A stretch of DNA of 64,000 nt from Balanoglossus misakiensis. Taxonomy: Eukaryota; Hemichordata. The translations under genes and the position numbers were made by a program. Positions 39,377-52,436 of this stretch are shown in pieces. Location: positions 5,828,001 to 5,892,000 of the forward strand of contig CM082583.2 in the NCBI GenBank assembly GCA_040954595.2, read 5' to 3'. The notes under the pieces are model-generated. The model was not told where the DNA came from and did not search any database. It saw nothing but the letters and a program-made list of their open reading frames with translations. Each line of letters opens with the position of its first letter. The stretch's first letter is position 1.

Positions 39377-41629
39377 CAGCAGGAATGGAGGAGTCGCGCG
39401 GTTAACGCTGTGTCACCGCCGAGCGCTCAAGACAGAAGCGCTTCAACGCCCAGTTCATTAATCTGCTCGCCGTTAGCTCCATCGAAGTTGATCGCTCTAA
39501 TACCCCGATCAGTGGTAAAACGTCACCTTTATCAATGTGACAGCCGATTCGCCGAATTAAAAGAGTCAGTAGGCTGATGTCACTGCCTAATTACACCAGC
39601 TGGGGCGTTTCACAAAAAAAAGCTATAGCAGCTTCAGAGTGGGCAGCTCCCAAGTGATTTCCAGCGTCTCTTGGCGGATGTATTTTTTCTATATTTATTG
39701 TTGCGACATCATTATTTTACGTGAGAACGGGAAGCCAGGGGCTTCACCTTTGATCGATAAATTACCCCTCGCGCAGGAGAGCGTATCGCATCAGATTTGC
39801 TTGCCTACCTGAACAAGCTGCCGCACAGGCCACTGTCGCCGGGGACTGGTCGGTCGCACACACTCTCTGCTTCTTGAGAACCTCCGAGCACTGGTATGAA
39901 CGCCTCTGCACACGGGCAGCAGATTTCGTGGTGAACTGTGCAACACAAGATTTACCAGCTGAACTGAGCGACGACGGTCGACTCCAGCATGTTAATACCA
40001 CCAAGCTCACAGTGAACGGCAATTGGTTGAAAGCAATTGAGGCAGGCCACGTGATTTATCCGCGTGTGGAGGAAGATTCTGCCCATTGAGTATTGCAATC
40101 CTCGGAAGTATTATGAAAGGACACAAAACACAATACCAACCGCAGAAGTACATGTTATTGCCAAGCTGCGGCAATTTCTGTCTGAAAACACAATTGCTCA
40201 TGAATAAAAGGGTGAAATAAGCCCTCGGTCACGTAAGAATACTAAATACTGGTACTGGAAGCAACATTGAGTCAAACAGCGCCCTCTATCAGTAAACACG
40301 ATTGTGCCACTAAGTTGAAATCGAAACTGCGATGACATTTTTCAGATAAGAATGAAGTTTATACTTCAAAAGTTCATCAGATATATATTTTCCACGAATA
40401 ATTCGACACAACTATGATTTGCATTTTGATAACACGGCTATCTTATCAGAACTGAGCACTTCGACATGATTAAAGGCGGAGAGTCATATTTTGCAGATAT
40501 CTTAAAGACTCCGCTAACGGTTTTTTACCTAGCGTGATCAATAATGTACGCAGTCCCGAGTCAATATCTTTTGAGCAAGCATGTTAATCTTGCTACAGAA
40601 TGACCCGACTGACATAAAAAAAAACTCAAAGCGTTTTCACCACAGAAGCGTAACGGACCTGCTGGGAGGTGTAAACAAGACGGTGCACTGGTTAGGTCCT
40701 GACTAAGCTTTTTTTAAAGGCAATCTCCCGGAGACAAGGAAATAAATGAAATATTCATCTTTCAATCACCCGATCGTTCAATATTTCAGTGAAACGCAGG
40801 TATCTTACATCGGTCCATCCGCTGACTAGAAAGATCGATGGAAGGTCTCGTTTAATGTTTTAACGTAATAACATCATCGTGATAAACGTGAACTCCGTAG
40901 TCTTGAGGCATCGAAAGATGATCACGTCACGTGTGGCCAGTTTCACCACGGGTGACACAAGTGTTTTGATGAAGGTACAGTAGCTGTACTTTAAGTCATT
41001 TTTCTCAGAGATATTGTTTTCCGTGTATCGAGGTTTATTTTAGTTCTACCGCAAGGTCTGCTGCCTGTGAGAAATGTTCACTAACGGGTTTCTGGAAACA
41101 GTGTTGATCAAAAAAACCTTCGAATTGGCGAAAAAAATTTGTCACTACGGGAACCTCGCCTGTCAAAACAAAGAAACCCTAATCCATGGTTCTGTCATAA
41201 AATTAGACATTTTATCTAGCTATGTCCCATTAAGTCAGAATCAGCGAAAATAGTATAAGGAATCGCTTTTCTCGTGCTAATTATACATGTAGCTTGACAG
41301 TGATCCTGACTAAGCTTCAGAATAACATGTTGACATGATAATATTTATGTAAGGAGCATTCAGCCAAAGTTGGCATCTATCCAAAGCTAAGTTCGCTTAT
41401 TATACAACGTGTACAATGCACGCTTTCTCCAATTTTGATTGGTTGCTGTTGCATTGCACGGGGGCGGTACTTCAAAGAGTGATCTTCAGTTATATAAGCT
41501 ACAAAAAGGGCTGGAAACTAGGTCCTCGTTTACGAGTGGCTAAGTCTGTTTGCTCCCGTGATATCTTCCTTACTTTGCTATGGCTGGCAATTGAAGTGCG
41601 CATGTATTTTATTGCAATAATTGCTCTAC
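39377..41629. other. Upstream flank of the GPCR gene, no other gene recognised
   Basis: This would hold the 5' UTR and promoter of the minus-strand GPCR. I see no convincing TATA box. The first ~100 bp upstream are GC-rich. Short frames overlap here on both strands, none recognisable. A TACATGTA lies at 41284. Confidence 0.45.
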
Positions 41630-41980
41630 ACCTCTTTTATATGACTGATAGTTTTCATCGCATTTCAGAAGTGACAAACTATACCCGAGATGCTAGTCAG
41701 GATAATATACATGCTCCCTACTGCAACCGGTCAAACACCATTCTCCCTCCGCTTTGCGACTGTCTGGAACTAAATTCCCCCGTCTCTCATCGTTCTTATC
41801 TGTCCCCGTTCAAAATTTAATTACGGGATTTTCTCATAATGAAATTAATCACAAACGCTGGTTTGACGAAGCTTTGATATATTTACGTTCGGATCAGTTG
41901 TTACGCAATCTTCGTATTTTATTACTGGTATTCTATTCATTTAGCTTTCTGTATTTTTCTGTATCTCTCACTTTTTGACC
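41630..41980 (+). pseudogene. Decayed LINE (non-LTR retrotransposon) 3' end
   Basis: Translated fragments resemble the C-terminus of CR1/L2/Jockey-type reverse-transcriptase proteins. One frame reads TRDASQDNIHAPYC (about 41680-41724), like the conserved 'TRxxxxxNLxxPxC' block. After a frame change near 41735, another reads SLRFATVWN, then a stop, then IPPSL, like the 'FxxxxWNSLPxSL' block, and then degenerates. Frameshifts and at least one stop make it non-functional. The match is by eye to a familiar family pattern. The 5' limit is unclear and the clade is not assigned. Confidence 0.5.
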
Positions 41981-43588
41981 GAGGGCTTTGATGGCCCGGG
42001 AATCACAAGATTACCTTTTAAAATGTTAGTTCTCCATTCTCCGTAAATATGCAAACGTGAAATACAAAATCTAGCTCCAAAAATATTGTAGGCGATCGGT
42101 TCTCGTTATCGGTGAGTCTAGCAGGTGTTATTGACAGAGATCTAGCGATGAAAGTAGACATCCTTCGGCTATTGATTTTACGATTTAATCAAGGTCACCA
42201 CTTCAAACGACCCGACACGGTCTAGTGACATGATGGGCTGCTTGAGAAATATATCACCCTACTTGTGCGATGTGGACATTGCATGTGCGCGGTACTAACG
42301 TCGACACAGTCGCGCTTGGCTGAGCCGCCAACTTGAAGAAGACATCTGTTCCCGCTGTGTTCGATAGCAGCGTCGTCAATGCCTTTAAAAGTCAACGCTG
42401 GTGATGGTGCCACTAAGGCACCTGGGATAATCTGGATGTCTGCCAACCACCTGCTCGCGTCTCCGTGGAATAGAGGCTATCACTCCCGTCCGTCCAGGGT
42501 GGCCCGTTAATCTTTCACCTGTTGAATAATCTCGATCAATACCGAGAAGTGATGATGGTGATGATGATGACATGTCATGTTCCCTGTGATGATGTCCCCT
42601 CATTCTTGGTGCGGAACCGAGAGACGATCTCTTCAATCAGGAAGACAGGGTGACAAGACTGCCTGAGACAAGGTGTCGGTTTAGCCGTACAGTGATCATT
42701 GAAGAAAACCAATCTGCTGTTAGTCACCAGCTGCGCATGCCTGTTGACAGGCCAACTTTCTGTGGAAGCTCGAAGTTTGTTCTGGTAACCACCTGTAGGA
42801 AGGTCAAACAGGATTCCAACGTCGACGACCAGGGCGCGGCGCAGGAGGCGCATGGCGCAAATGCAAACAGTCTTTCGGTAATGACTTGAAGAACAATAAG
42901 GGCCATGGGCACGCCAGGAGATATTATTCGTACCCCGTGCGTATAAAGCGTGCAAAACTGATGGAATCTTTACATTGCCACGTACAAGTTTATCTTACCC
43001 ATGAGATTACGTCGAGTTTAATATATGCGGTATATACGGGTAATAAAAACGGTGTCATTTAGCACAAACACCCGGATTGTATACGTGTTATCGCATAAAC
43101 GTGACAAGGGGATCAAGCGCAAAGCGGCAAACCCAAAAGTTTGGAGAGGAATCATTGCTAAAATCGAGATGAAACAGAAACCATAGTGATCAAATGGAGA
43201 GAATAAAAAAATAATTCGAAACAAATGTTGAAGTTGTTATTAACTGCATAGGCTATGCCCCATTATGCTGTGTTGAAGTAAAACATAAAACGCGGCATTG
43301 ATAACGAAGGTATCAGTACCTTCTGATGCTATTTTCTCTTTCTTGATTGCTTACATCTTCTTGTGACGTCACCAGTGTCGATATTTTTATCGGTGTCTGC
43401 ATGAAATCTTTCACAAAATCTTTCAGCTGCCCAGGTATCTCAAATCCCTTAACTTAAGTGAAATCAATGTGAATTGAACTGAAGTGGCACTTTTGATTTT
43501 TTGTTCATTGATGTCTGCAGAAAATCTTTTAAAAATCTTCCACCACCACCCCGGGATATAAAATGGTCGACTCCTCAACTTCAACCTA
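41981..43588. other. Non-coding stretch, no gene recognised
   Basis: Short overlapping frames on both strands at 42222-42955 (up to 126 codons, minus) match no family. A TGACGTCA palindrome lies at 43364. Nothing else stands out. Confidence 0.5.
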
Positions 43589-44199
43589 CCGTAGTTTGCC
43601 GGGTAAGAGCCCCTGCTCGGACAAACGCCCCCCCTGGTTTTAGGGCCCATTTGTAGATCGAGGCCATATCCGGTCTAAAGCCCCCCCCCCCCCCCCGGCC
43701 GAATATCCATTAAATTCTTGGAAATTTAATAAAGTGCAATGCAAAAAAGGCGGATTTTCATCCCCAAAGTCACTAAAAGTGAAAAAAAAATGTATGATGA
43801 TTTACTTTCGCGCTGATTATCGTACCCACCGCGGCCGACTGGCCACGCTGAGTTATATATAGCCGCTCTAGAAAACATGACCTCAGACAGGTCCCTCGGG
43901 ACCGTGCCTCGAATTCAACGATCACGTAGATGGACGCGCTGCCGCGTGTGAGGTCACCGGGGAGCTTTCCAAAGCGGCCGCGTGGAGCTGCTTCAGTCCG
44001 TCCTCGACGCGAAACACCCAACATTGGAAGATCCCGACTTGGACTCGGAGAATGAACCACTCAAAAATTTGCATAAAAGTCGAGGTGGCCATCCCTCATT
44101 TGCATAAATCTCGAGGCCATATCCGGGCTAAAGCCCCCCCCCTGTTTTTTCGCTAATCTGTTGGCCCAGCACCCGGGGCTCTTACCCGGCAAACTACGG
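43589..44199. mobile_element. 611-bp TA-flanked DNA transposon / MITE with 25-bp TIRs
   Basis: Perfect 25-bp terminal inverted repeats occupy 43589-43613 and 44175-44199. They start CCGTAGTTTGCCGGG and end in AGCCCC. Each is bordered by TA (43587-43588 and 44200-44201), the target duplication of Tc1/mariner/pogo-type elements. A subterminal block beginning CGAGGCCATATCCGG occurs in direct orientation at 43659-43680 and 44112-44133, each followed by a C run (16 nt at 43681-43696, 9 nt at 44134-44142). The interior (about 43800-44060) is GC-rich and carries a 95-codon minus frame that is not a recognisable transposase, so the element is probably non-autonomous. The TA-flanked termini fit a pogo-like origin, but this is inference. 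Confidence 0.88.
43681..43696. repeat. Poly-C run (16 nt) inside the TA element
   Basis: Uninterrupted run of 16 C next to the first copy of the element's subterminal direct repeat. Confidence 0.95.
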
Positions 44200-47100
44200 T
44201 AATCAACATGAATAGGAATAGAATTGGCTCTTTAACTAATTAAGCGCTGTGTTAGAACGCTTGATTTGATCGACATTTCAGAGCACATGGACATCAAAAC
44301 CCTCCTTAGGCGTGGGAGAGAGAGAGAGCGAGGGGCAGTTCCGTCTCGCCAGCGCAGCTCATTAGAATTTATCACCGGCTAATTTTCATCCATTCACGTA
44401 CAGCGAACACCGTGGAATTAACTGCCAAGAAACGGAAGGCGCGTTCGCGGATTGACTCTTGTTTGGACGGAAAATGGGAAGAAACGCGTGATTGGAACTG
44501 CAAAATGAAAGGCACGGCACCACCAACAACATTGAACTATTTTTAAATACAGCATTCGGCTCTGTATAACCCTTCTAGCATTTCCGTTGCCTGGACAACA
44601 ACATCCACTACATAATTGATACCAGGTAATATATAAGTAAACGTCATATCGTCCAGCCGGCAGTGCAATAGCTGAAGGCTGCATCGGACATGCAGTTAAT
44701 GCTGCGATCTCCATGAATGGACGCACTTATTAGACAAAGTTCAAAAATATAAAACTTGCATGTAGGCCTACGGTATTGATTTTTTTCTGTGATAGGTATC
44801 CAAACGCTTATCCGCGTCACGGTACCTTTTCACAAGAATGAGTGGACGTATATTATTTACTTACTTGGCCTACCCATATACAGAAGAGGGGACTTCTATT
44901 CGAAATGACACTGACAGAAATAAAAAAAAAGACCCCAGCAAAGATTTCGTACGCACAACATATGCATTACATTACATTAGCGTGGGCACTGTTTTCGCTG
45001 ACAATCACGTTATCAACAGCAGTTAAATAACGGTAATGCCGAAGGAAATTACAAAAACATGAAAGTCGAAGTTAAATCTGAAGATAAAAATCAGGACCTT
45101 GAACGTTTGATGCCGTCACTTCTTGAAGATCATCGACGGAGAGCACTTCTCCACACAGGGCTTTAGAGCGAATATATGACCATGAAGATGTCACAAATTC
45201 GAAGCCCTTCTACATACCCAGATTGCCATCAAAGGACACACGCATAGTCCTTGAACGCATCGCTACTATTTGTGACACCCCGAGGGAGAGAGGCTCGGGG
45301 TTAACGTTGTTTTTGCGCTGACTAAGATGTTTGTGTTTTCGACGTCCGACTCAGTGTTTGTTGAGTCATAGACGTGCTTCTTCATCCGTGGAAGAATACA
45401 AAAACGGAAGTTAATATGCATCGCCAGAGGTAAACTTCACAAGAAGGTAGGCACCGAGCCTAAAACTTTTCTCACAGAAGGTGTTAGCAACAGCAGAGAG
45501 TTGTGGGATTTCGTTGGGTAATTTCCACACAGTGCTGGAAGCTGACATTCGCAAATTGAAATAGGGGCGCCCGCACACGCGATCGCAACTGAATCCTGAC
45601 GATTCGCCAGTTTGTTACACAAATGTCATCATTGAGGGCGCCTTTCCCTATAAAATCCAGCAAAAACAGGAACGTGGTTTCAAGTACACGTACACTTGTA
45701 TAATTAATTATAAAACAGTGCCACTCCACCACTTTGTAGAAATTTGCTTGGAAAGTTGACTTTTGATTGCAACTCAAATACAAATACAATGTACTATGTG
45801 TATATGGAATCATTAATGACTGCTTTGTTTGCCATAGGTTGAGTAGTTTGATGGACCCACTCAGAGCAAGTCATTACGACAAACCCGCACGGTGCTTGGT
45901 TCCTGTCGATTATGAATATCATTTATCAGTGATTATCGCAATTACATGAGTCACCCATGTGCCAGAACAACATCGCCTTTGCTCATCTAATAATAGTCAC
46001 AGTAAACGAAGACAGCGACGCTCACTTCTCCATCACTATGGCAACAAGCGCACGCCAGCAGTAGTCAAGGTGCTGGCCTTTATTCCCTCGCGCGATTTTC
46101 TCAATTTAAATGCTGAGGACACAGGACGTACAAGAGGACGCGTGTCCTCGATGTCACAAGTTGGTATCAGTACGTGACCTCCATGATGGCAAACACACGT
46201 CCTCGGGTTAGTTGGACTCGGAGGAAATTAGCTACTATACGCACACGCTCGGGGCAGCCCCATATTATCTTAATTTCCCTGTATTTGAAGATAATGGGCC
46301 ACCCCACACTGACGATTACCTTGGTCATCGTTGCCTAGCTAGTCAACTAACGTCATATATACAGTATCAAGAAAATAGTTAGTTATTTACGAATGGACAT
46401 TGTGAGTCCTGAAACCTGTAGATGGATCAGCCATGACACAGTCTAAAGAGACTTTTCACTTCCGGGAAAAAGTTGACCGAAATACCATTTTGTCTGTCGC
46501 TGTTTTCTAGAATTATAAGGGATAAATCATAACCTATAACATATGTTATGTTACTTTGTTGAGACAAATGATCACGTCTTCCTCAAAGTTTCCAATCTTT
46601 CAGTGAAAAAAAATGTTATAAATATATATACCAAGTTGTACACTAACTTGAAATTTTTTTTCAAACGTTGATCAAGTATGATATAGAAATATTGGCGATG
46701 TGGCAATAAGCAAACCGGTAAATGGACACACGCCTCTAGACTGCTGTGGACTCACCACGCTCCCCACATGTAACAAATACTACCGTTCTCATAAAGCCCT
46801 TCAGAATTAGTCGCAGTACGCCCTCATACCACGTATGAAATCTTAATGTGCGCATTTGTTTTTACATAGACATTCGAGTATTGCCTCTCATTACATACAA
46901 TCGAAGTAAAAGCGTATAGCGCCCTCTTTATCCCGCATTGCCTATGGCACAGAAACCTTACTCGTGACATGAACGTGTGGGTGTTGTCAGACAAAGTCGG
47001 TATTTACAGGTAACCATATTTGAAATTCACGAGGAGGCGCGGAAATCTTGTCGATCCAGATACATATTACATGTATTCCTTAAGAAATAATTACACAAAA

Positions 47101-47859
47101 TGGTTAGTGGGGCGCGTTCATGCACAGATACTGCAAAAAGAAACAAATTAGCAGGCGTCAGTCACTCGGCAAAGTCGGCTGCAGTCTGAAGGGCAACGTA
47201 CTAAATGTTTCTAAATCATTAGGACCGCCAAGTCATTGGGACTGAGTTTGTCTAGACACGCGGCCATCACCGGAATACCAATGCCGTTGTCGGAAACAAT
47301 AAAAGGCAAATATTGCGGTTCCTGTGAGCCAACCAGCTCCATTTTACAATCGAGTTGATCCGTTCAGTGGGGACGAGTATTACGAGATTGTTAAAATCGT
47401 TTTGTTAGATCTGAAACACGCTAAATCGGAAAAAATAGCATCTGTAACTGACCGTTGCAATTGTTTCCTCGTCTTTTTGCCTATCGGTGCAGTGCACACT
47501 TTCCGTCGTTACGCATGTTTTGCTTTGCATAACCTTTTCAATAGAACATAAGATCTCCAAGCGTAGTTTTACGAGACTTTGTTAATTACAAAGATTCGAA
47601 TCCAGAGAACGCCTGACATTTGCATCCAAGATATGGATTTGTGTCGGGCAATTTGATTTTCTAAACTATACGCAGGTAACCTCAATCTCTTTCACCTACA
47701 TGTGTTTGAACACACACTGCGTGCACCGACAAACAATTACCTGATTAGGCGGAGGCATGATTGTGTAGTTGTTCAATGAAGTAAACCACCTGCAAATACC
47801 TCCTGACCAACCTCTCTTGCTCCTTGTCTTGCCCAGTCACCTTTACCCTCCACATACCA

Positions 47860-47914
47860 CTACCTACCTACCAACTACCTCCCTCCCTCCCTATCTACCT
47901 GACTGACTGACTGA
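47860..47914. repeat. Degenerate (CTAC)/(CCTC)/(GACT) microsatellite
   Basis: Tandem CTAC units, then CCTC units, then three to four GACT units. Confidence 0.85.
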
Positions 47915-50900
47915 TTGGCCAATTGCCTATCCTCGTAAAACTCCCGTCTGTTCTGAAGTTGATATTTTTCTTCGGGTGTTTCCCGATACCCCATCTCCCG
48001 AACTATCATAATATCCACCCTCCGATCCCCCCTTCACTATCTCAGTGACTCCGCGCACCCACCTCCCCCAACCACCATATATGAACGATAATCGCATCCG
48101 ACGGGTTACTGTGCGTTATGTATATACTAGTATACACGCGTTTCTTTGAGAACTTATATTCTGTGTGGTGAGTGACAGCCCTTCTTGACGATGACACATA
48201 CTATACACTTCTAGCGCGATACCATGACAGCGCGAGGTCCGTGTCAATTCAACACATAACATTCGATAAAAGGCGTAAAACATCACTCATTTTAGAAAGT
48301 AAAATAGCAGCAACGGTCGCCGCATTTTATAAGCATGACTCGCACGCTATTACCGTTTATACCCTAACACGTCAAATTTATTTCTCGTTCTTTCGTTATT
48401 CTCCTCATTGTTTTGCCAAACAATATTCGCTTACAATCGGCGCAATTATCAAATTGATGTCTGATTTCTCATTCATTACAGCTCCGACTGCAGAACTTGC
48501 GTCACATTTGAACTTTAAAAAACCCACCGTCTTCTTTACCGTGTTTATGGGCAGTAATGCAATATGACAGTTGTTTGTTGATGGTTTCGAGCTTATAGAA
48601 ATGCGCCCATCATCGGTGCTCTGGACGGACCTCCCATCGTTTCCAGGCAATTATCTTTTCAAATATGCATGGAGGTAGCACAAAGACGCCTAATGCAATT
48701 TGACAAGTGTATGACAGTGGAACGTATGTGCTTCTCAAACCGCTGCCCGAGACATACGCCTCACCTTTATCGGGCTAGACCGTTTGAAATAGAAAACCGA
48801 TGACGGTGAATAATTTACAAGTATTAATCGTCTTTTTTTAATTTCAGGTGTCTCAGTAGAAGCCGACGTTACGCGCTTGTCTGGCAGAATGGGAATATTT
48901 CGATTTCAGGGTGACTTTCGCGGAGAATCGTTTACGTCATTCCTTCTACTGCCTCCGTAGTGACGTCACGTTGAATATTGATTAGAGAGAGGGGTTTGGG
49001 TTACGTATCTGAGTGTGCCATTTTGAGCATGAAAACTTGGTGGGTTGGGGGTGCGTAATTCGTTCTGACATTAATCTTATAGACTATCATCCGCTCAGGT
49101 ATACAAATGACGTTTCAATTTGGACAGAACCCTATTTTGGCGTACATGTTGAGTACGGCGGAAAATCACAAAGGCCCTTACGAATAGCCGGCCTTCTTAG
49201 CCGAAGGCGATCGCAGCGTTAAAATTGACACTATCCAGAGATCGCGGGAAAGCAACCCTTCGTCTGTTTGTTAAGAAAAGACAGCATGCACACTCGCGTT
49301 GATTTGGAAAGAAAATCTCTGTGATCACAAGTAAATAGAGAAATAATTCACCATGCTGCGAACAATTTCACAACACAGCCGAATTTACTTATAAGTTCGC
49401 AAGCACTCTCATCAAAGAAGTCATCTCAAGGTTTTTTCACGTGTGCTTCGTGAAACACGGAGAATGGAGTCGTGAAATGTTACAGTTGACTAGGACTCTT
49501 TCCGTCAAAAGCAACAAATTAATATGTACAATTTTTGTTAAAGAAACGCATGACCTCATTCGACTTCATCGACTTCACTTTGTAGATTTTTTTCACAAAT
49601 TGGCAGGTATGACCTACAATTATGAGAATCTTATTGCAGTCGTGTAAACGGAGATCTATTTACCTGGACGCTGAGAGCGATCATGATGAAAATCTTAGAT
49701 GATCTCAAAAGGGAAAACATCACACTAAATGCATGGAGCGAAACTATCTATGAAAACTGAACGTAAAAATAGTACCGACCCAATCAACATTTTTGTCATC
49801 GTTAATCAGTTCGAGGCGAGATTCAAATTATCGCAAGTCTGCGTTCGGAAAACGGTCAAATGAGACACGAGCTTCATACTGTGGGGTCGGCCGAGAGTAC
49901 GTCAACAGGCACCGGTTCAAAGAGATATAAAAAAGAAGACGCGTTTCTGCAAGGATGGCGCTTGACAGGCGCCTGCGCGTGTATTGTATTGGCACGAGCA
50001 CGCCAATCCCCTTCTGGGGTGACCCGAACCTACGGATGTTAATAACGTCACCATTAGCAAATCGTCACAACGCCTCCGGCCCTGAGACACCCGCAGCAGG
50101 AGCTAGCGGCACTGGAGATTGAACAAAACAAATAACGCAATCTGGCGGGAATTGCTTGTCGGTTTTGTTGCTCGTAATAAGAGTCCGCAATATCCACTCG
50201 CAATTCGTAATTTGAGCGTCGGTGAAGCTTTTCGGCGACGCAGGTAACTCGACTAGAAGATTTTTTTACAATCCCCAAAAAGGTGATAAACTCAAGCACG
50301 TCATCTTGTTCGTGTAATCACAGACCATCAATCACTGTTTTAATTGAATCGTTTTACTGCAGATTTAGTGCTGTGGATTGAGAGAGTGTAAAAGAATCAC
50401 TGCAGTAAGATGAAGTCAAGACAATTCTGGAGACCACGGCCCAAGATCAATTTTGAAAGCATAAAAAGACAACTTTACAAGTTAATTTTTAAAAGTGCGA
50501 TGAATTAAGCTGTTGGGTTTTCTTCTGACCCAGTTTCATTTATTTTCGTGAGAAGAGGCAATTGCCTACGATAGTTGCCATTCTCCATGTTTAGAGTGCA
50601 GTCGACTCGGATCACCGTTTGTCGTTCGTCACTTGTCAGTAGCGGTTTCCACGAGGAGATCAACATTCGCAAGTTATGGCCGACTTTCCAGTAGAATAAT
50701 CACTCGTAAACGTCTGCTGGTTTTTGTCGCTAATTTGGATGCAGATAATCGCCAAATCCGGTTCACAAAATCTCCAAATCTTCCTCACTTAAGCTTACGT
50801 ACCTGGGTCGTTTCGTTTGATACTGAAAGGAGATGCCGCGTTCGAATTCTGTTCCCGATTATAAAATGGCGGAAAATTCTCAGTCAAAGAAAATAGAAGA

Positions 50901-52353
50901 TTTTTGCTCAAGGCTATGGACTACTCAAAGGACAATTTATTGACTCTTCTGTACAAGAAGGCATTACGTCCCCTTTGTGATATTTCAATGTGGTTGGCTT
51001 GTATCTTTTTGTGTGTGATAAAGTTTACAACTCTCACTGCATTTGTCTTACAAATCTGACTGATTTCCTTTATTTGAAATCCCGTCCCCTATAATTTTTA
51101 TCTATCTAGCTTTACCGCCTCTTTTACATCACTAAGCTACAGTCATGATCCGCCATCTTGATATAGGTACCCGAGTGAATAATGAAATGACGTTCACTAT
51201 AAATAACGTTACTTGAATTGGTCTATATTGGTTGAATAGAATCGCTGTTCGCTAGGAATATATGTGACTGTATCTATCCAAACAGTTGTTTTTGCGGTCA
51301 GTATATGCGCTTATGCATTTTATATTCGGCTTCTATGGCGACTCAGCGATGTGGTCTCACTCACGACACCTATATATTTAACACTTTGGCTCGTCGTGCA
51401 TTGGTTTATAGGTGACCAGATTTCTTGACAAAAGGTGGAAGTTGAGCATTCCCTAAATTATTCGTGGCAAACGGGGGGTCAAACTCGTGCCGATCACATA
51501 TTATTAAATAACAAAAATTAGTACTTATAACCGTTACTTGGAAAAATTCCTGTTTGTGTATAGGCTCCATGGCATAGAACTCCGCCAAGGACAAAATCAT
51601 TACCACTAATAACCGCCACTCCATTACAATTACCGTGCCGATTTTCAAATTATATGAAATTATCATCGTACCAAAATGTAATCATCCTCTAAACAAAAGT
51701 CCCCTTTCGTGCGTCACTTACATCTCTAATGAACATAAATGATTTTTTTACTGAGGCAAAAAAAACCTCTCCATTGTGCCTATAATTGGAACATACTTCA
51801 AATCCTGATGTAAAGGGACCTTATTACTTGCAGAGTCATTTTGAACATGACGATAAGGGCAAGGACGATCCATGAGACTTCTGTGTTCTCAGGCGAATTC
51901 AATTCTCCTGGTGGCATTCCATTGTTTTCAGCGAAAAAGAAATTGCACTATTCAAAACCTTCTTGTCTTTCCATGAATGGCCCCCATTTTTTGGAGAGTT
52001 TATAACCGATAAGTTTATTGAACGAGTGTCCACAGTTACAATACATTCATTAGAATCCTGATAAACGGTGTTTTATAACGAATGGCGGGATGTTTATGCG
52101 AAAGACTGAATATTGCGCTAGTTATTTTATTTAATTTAAATTCAAGTTGTCACACGACGGGTTTCGAGAGGCAGAGAATTCCATAGAATGATAGCAGCAA
52201 CCGCGACGGGAAAACTTGCATTTCTGGGTTCTAAATTAGTTATGCGTTGTACTAGCTTACGTGTGGGCGCTGAGGCTCGGTCCCATAGACAATGGGTTGT
52301 TAATACTTACAACGGCCACGGCTCGGGTCTGGCCGGCAAAGCCGTGTCAAGTC

Positions 52354-52436
52354 TGAGACGTTTCAGGACAACTTTAATCCTTCACACATAACAATTTATG
52401 CCGGTATTTGACCTGAGACGTTTCAGAAACGTCTCA
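52354..52436. repeat. Repeated TGAGACGTTTCAG with 3' palindrome
   Basis: The 13-mer TGAGACGTTTCAG occurs at 52354-52366 and exactly 60 bp later at 52414-52426. The second copy continues into AAACGTCTCA, forming a palindrome with 10-bp perfect arms and a 3-nt centre (52414-52436). Its role is unknown. It could be a hairpin or the edge of a small repeat. Confidence 0.8.

Noticed and set aside
38828-39577. 249-codon + strand open frame
   Set aside because: It is antisense to the GPCR coding region. It stays open because of the GC-rich codon usage and has no family features.
43773-44060. 95-codon frame as transposase of the TA element
   Set aside because: It has no DDE-type spacing or helix-turn-helix pattern, and it is too short for a Tc1/mariner or pogo transposase.
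47580-47612. Possible tRNA T-arm (GATTCGAATCC)
   Set aside because: The T-loop consensus GGTTCRANNCC is not met, and no matching acceptor, D or anticodon arm was found upstream.
52140-52391. Possible second retrotransposon fragment
   Set aside because: The translation looked vaguely transposon-like in two frames, but I could not tie it to any conserved reverse-transcriptase block.
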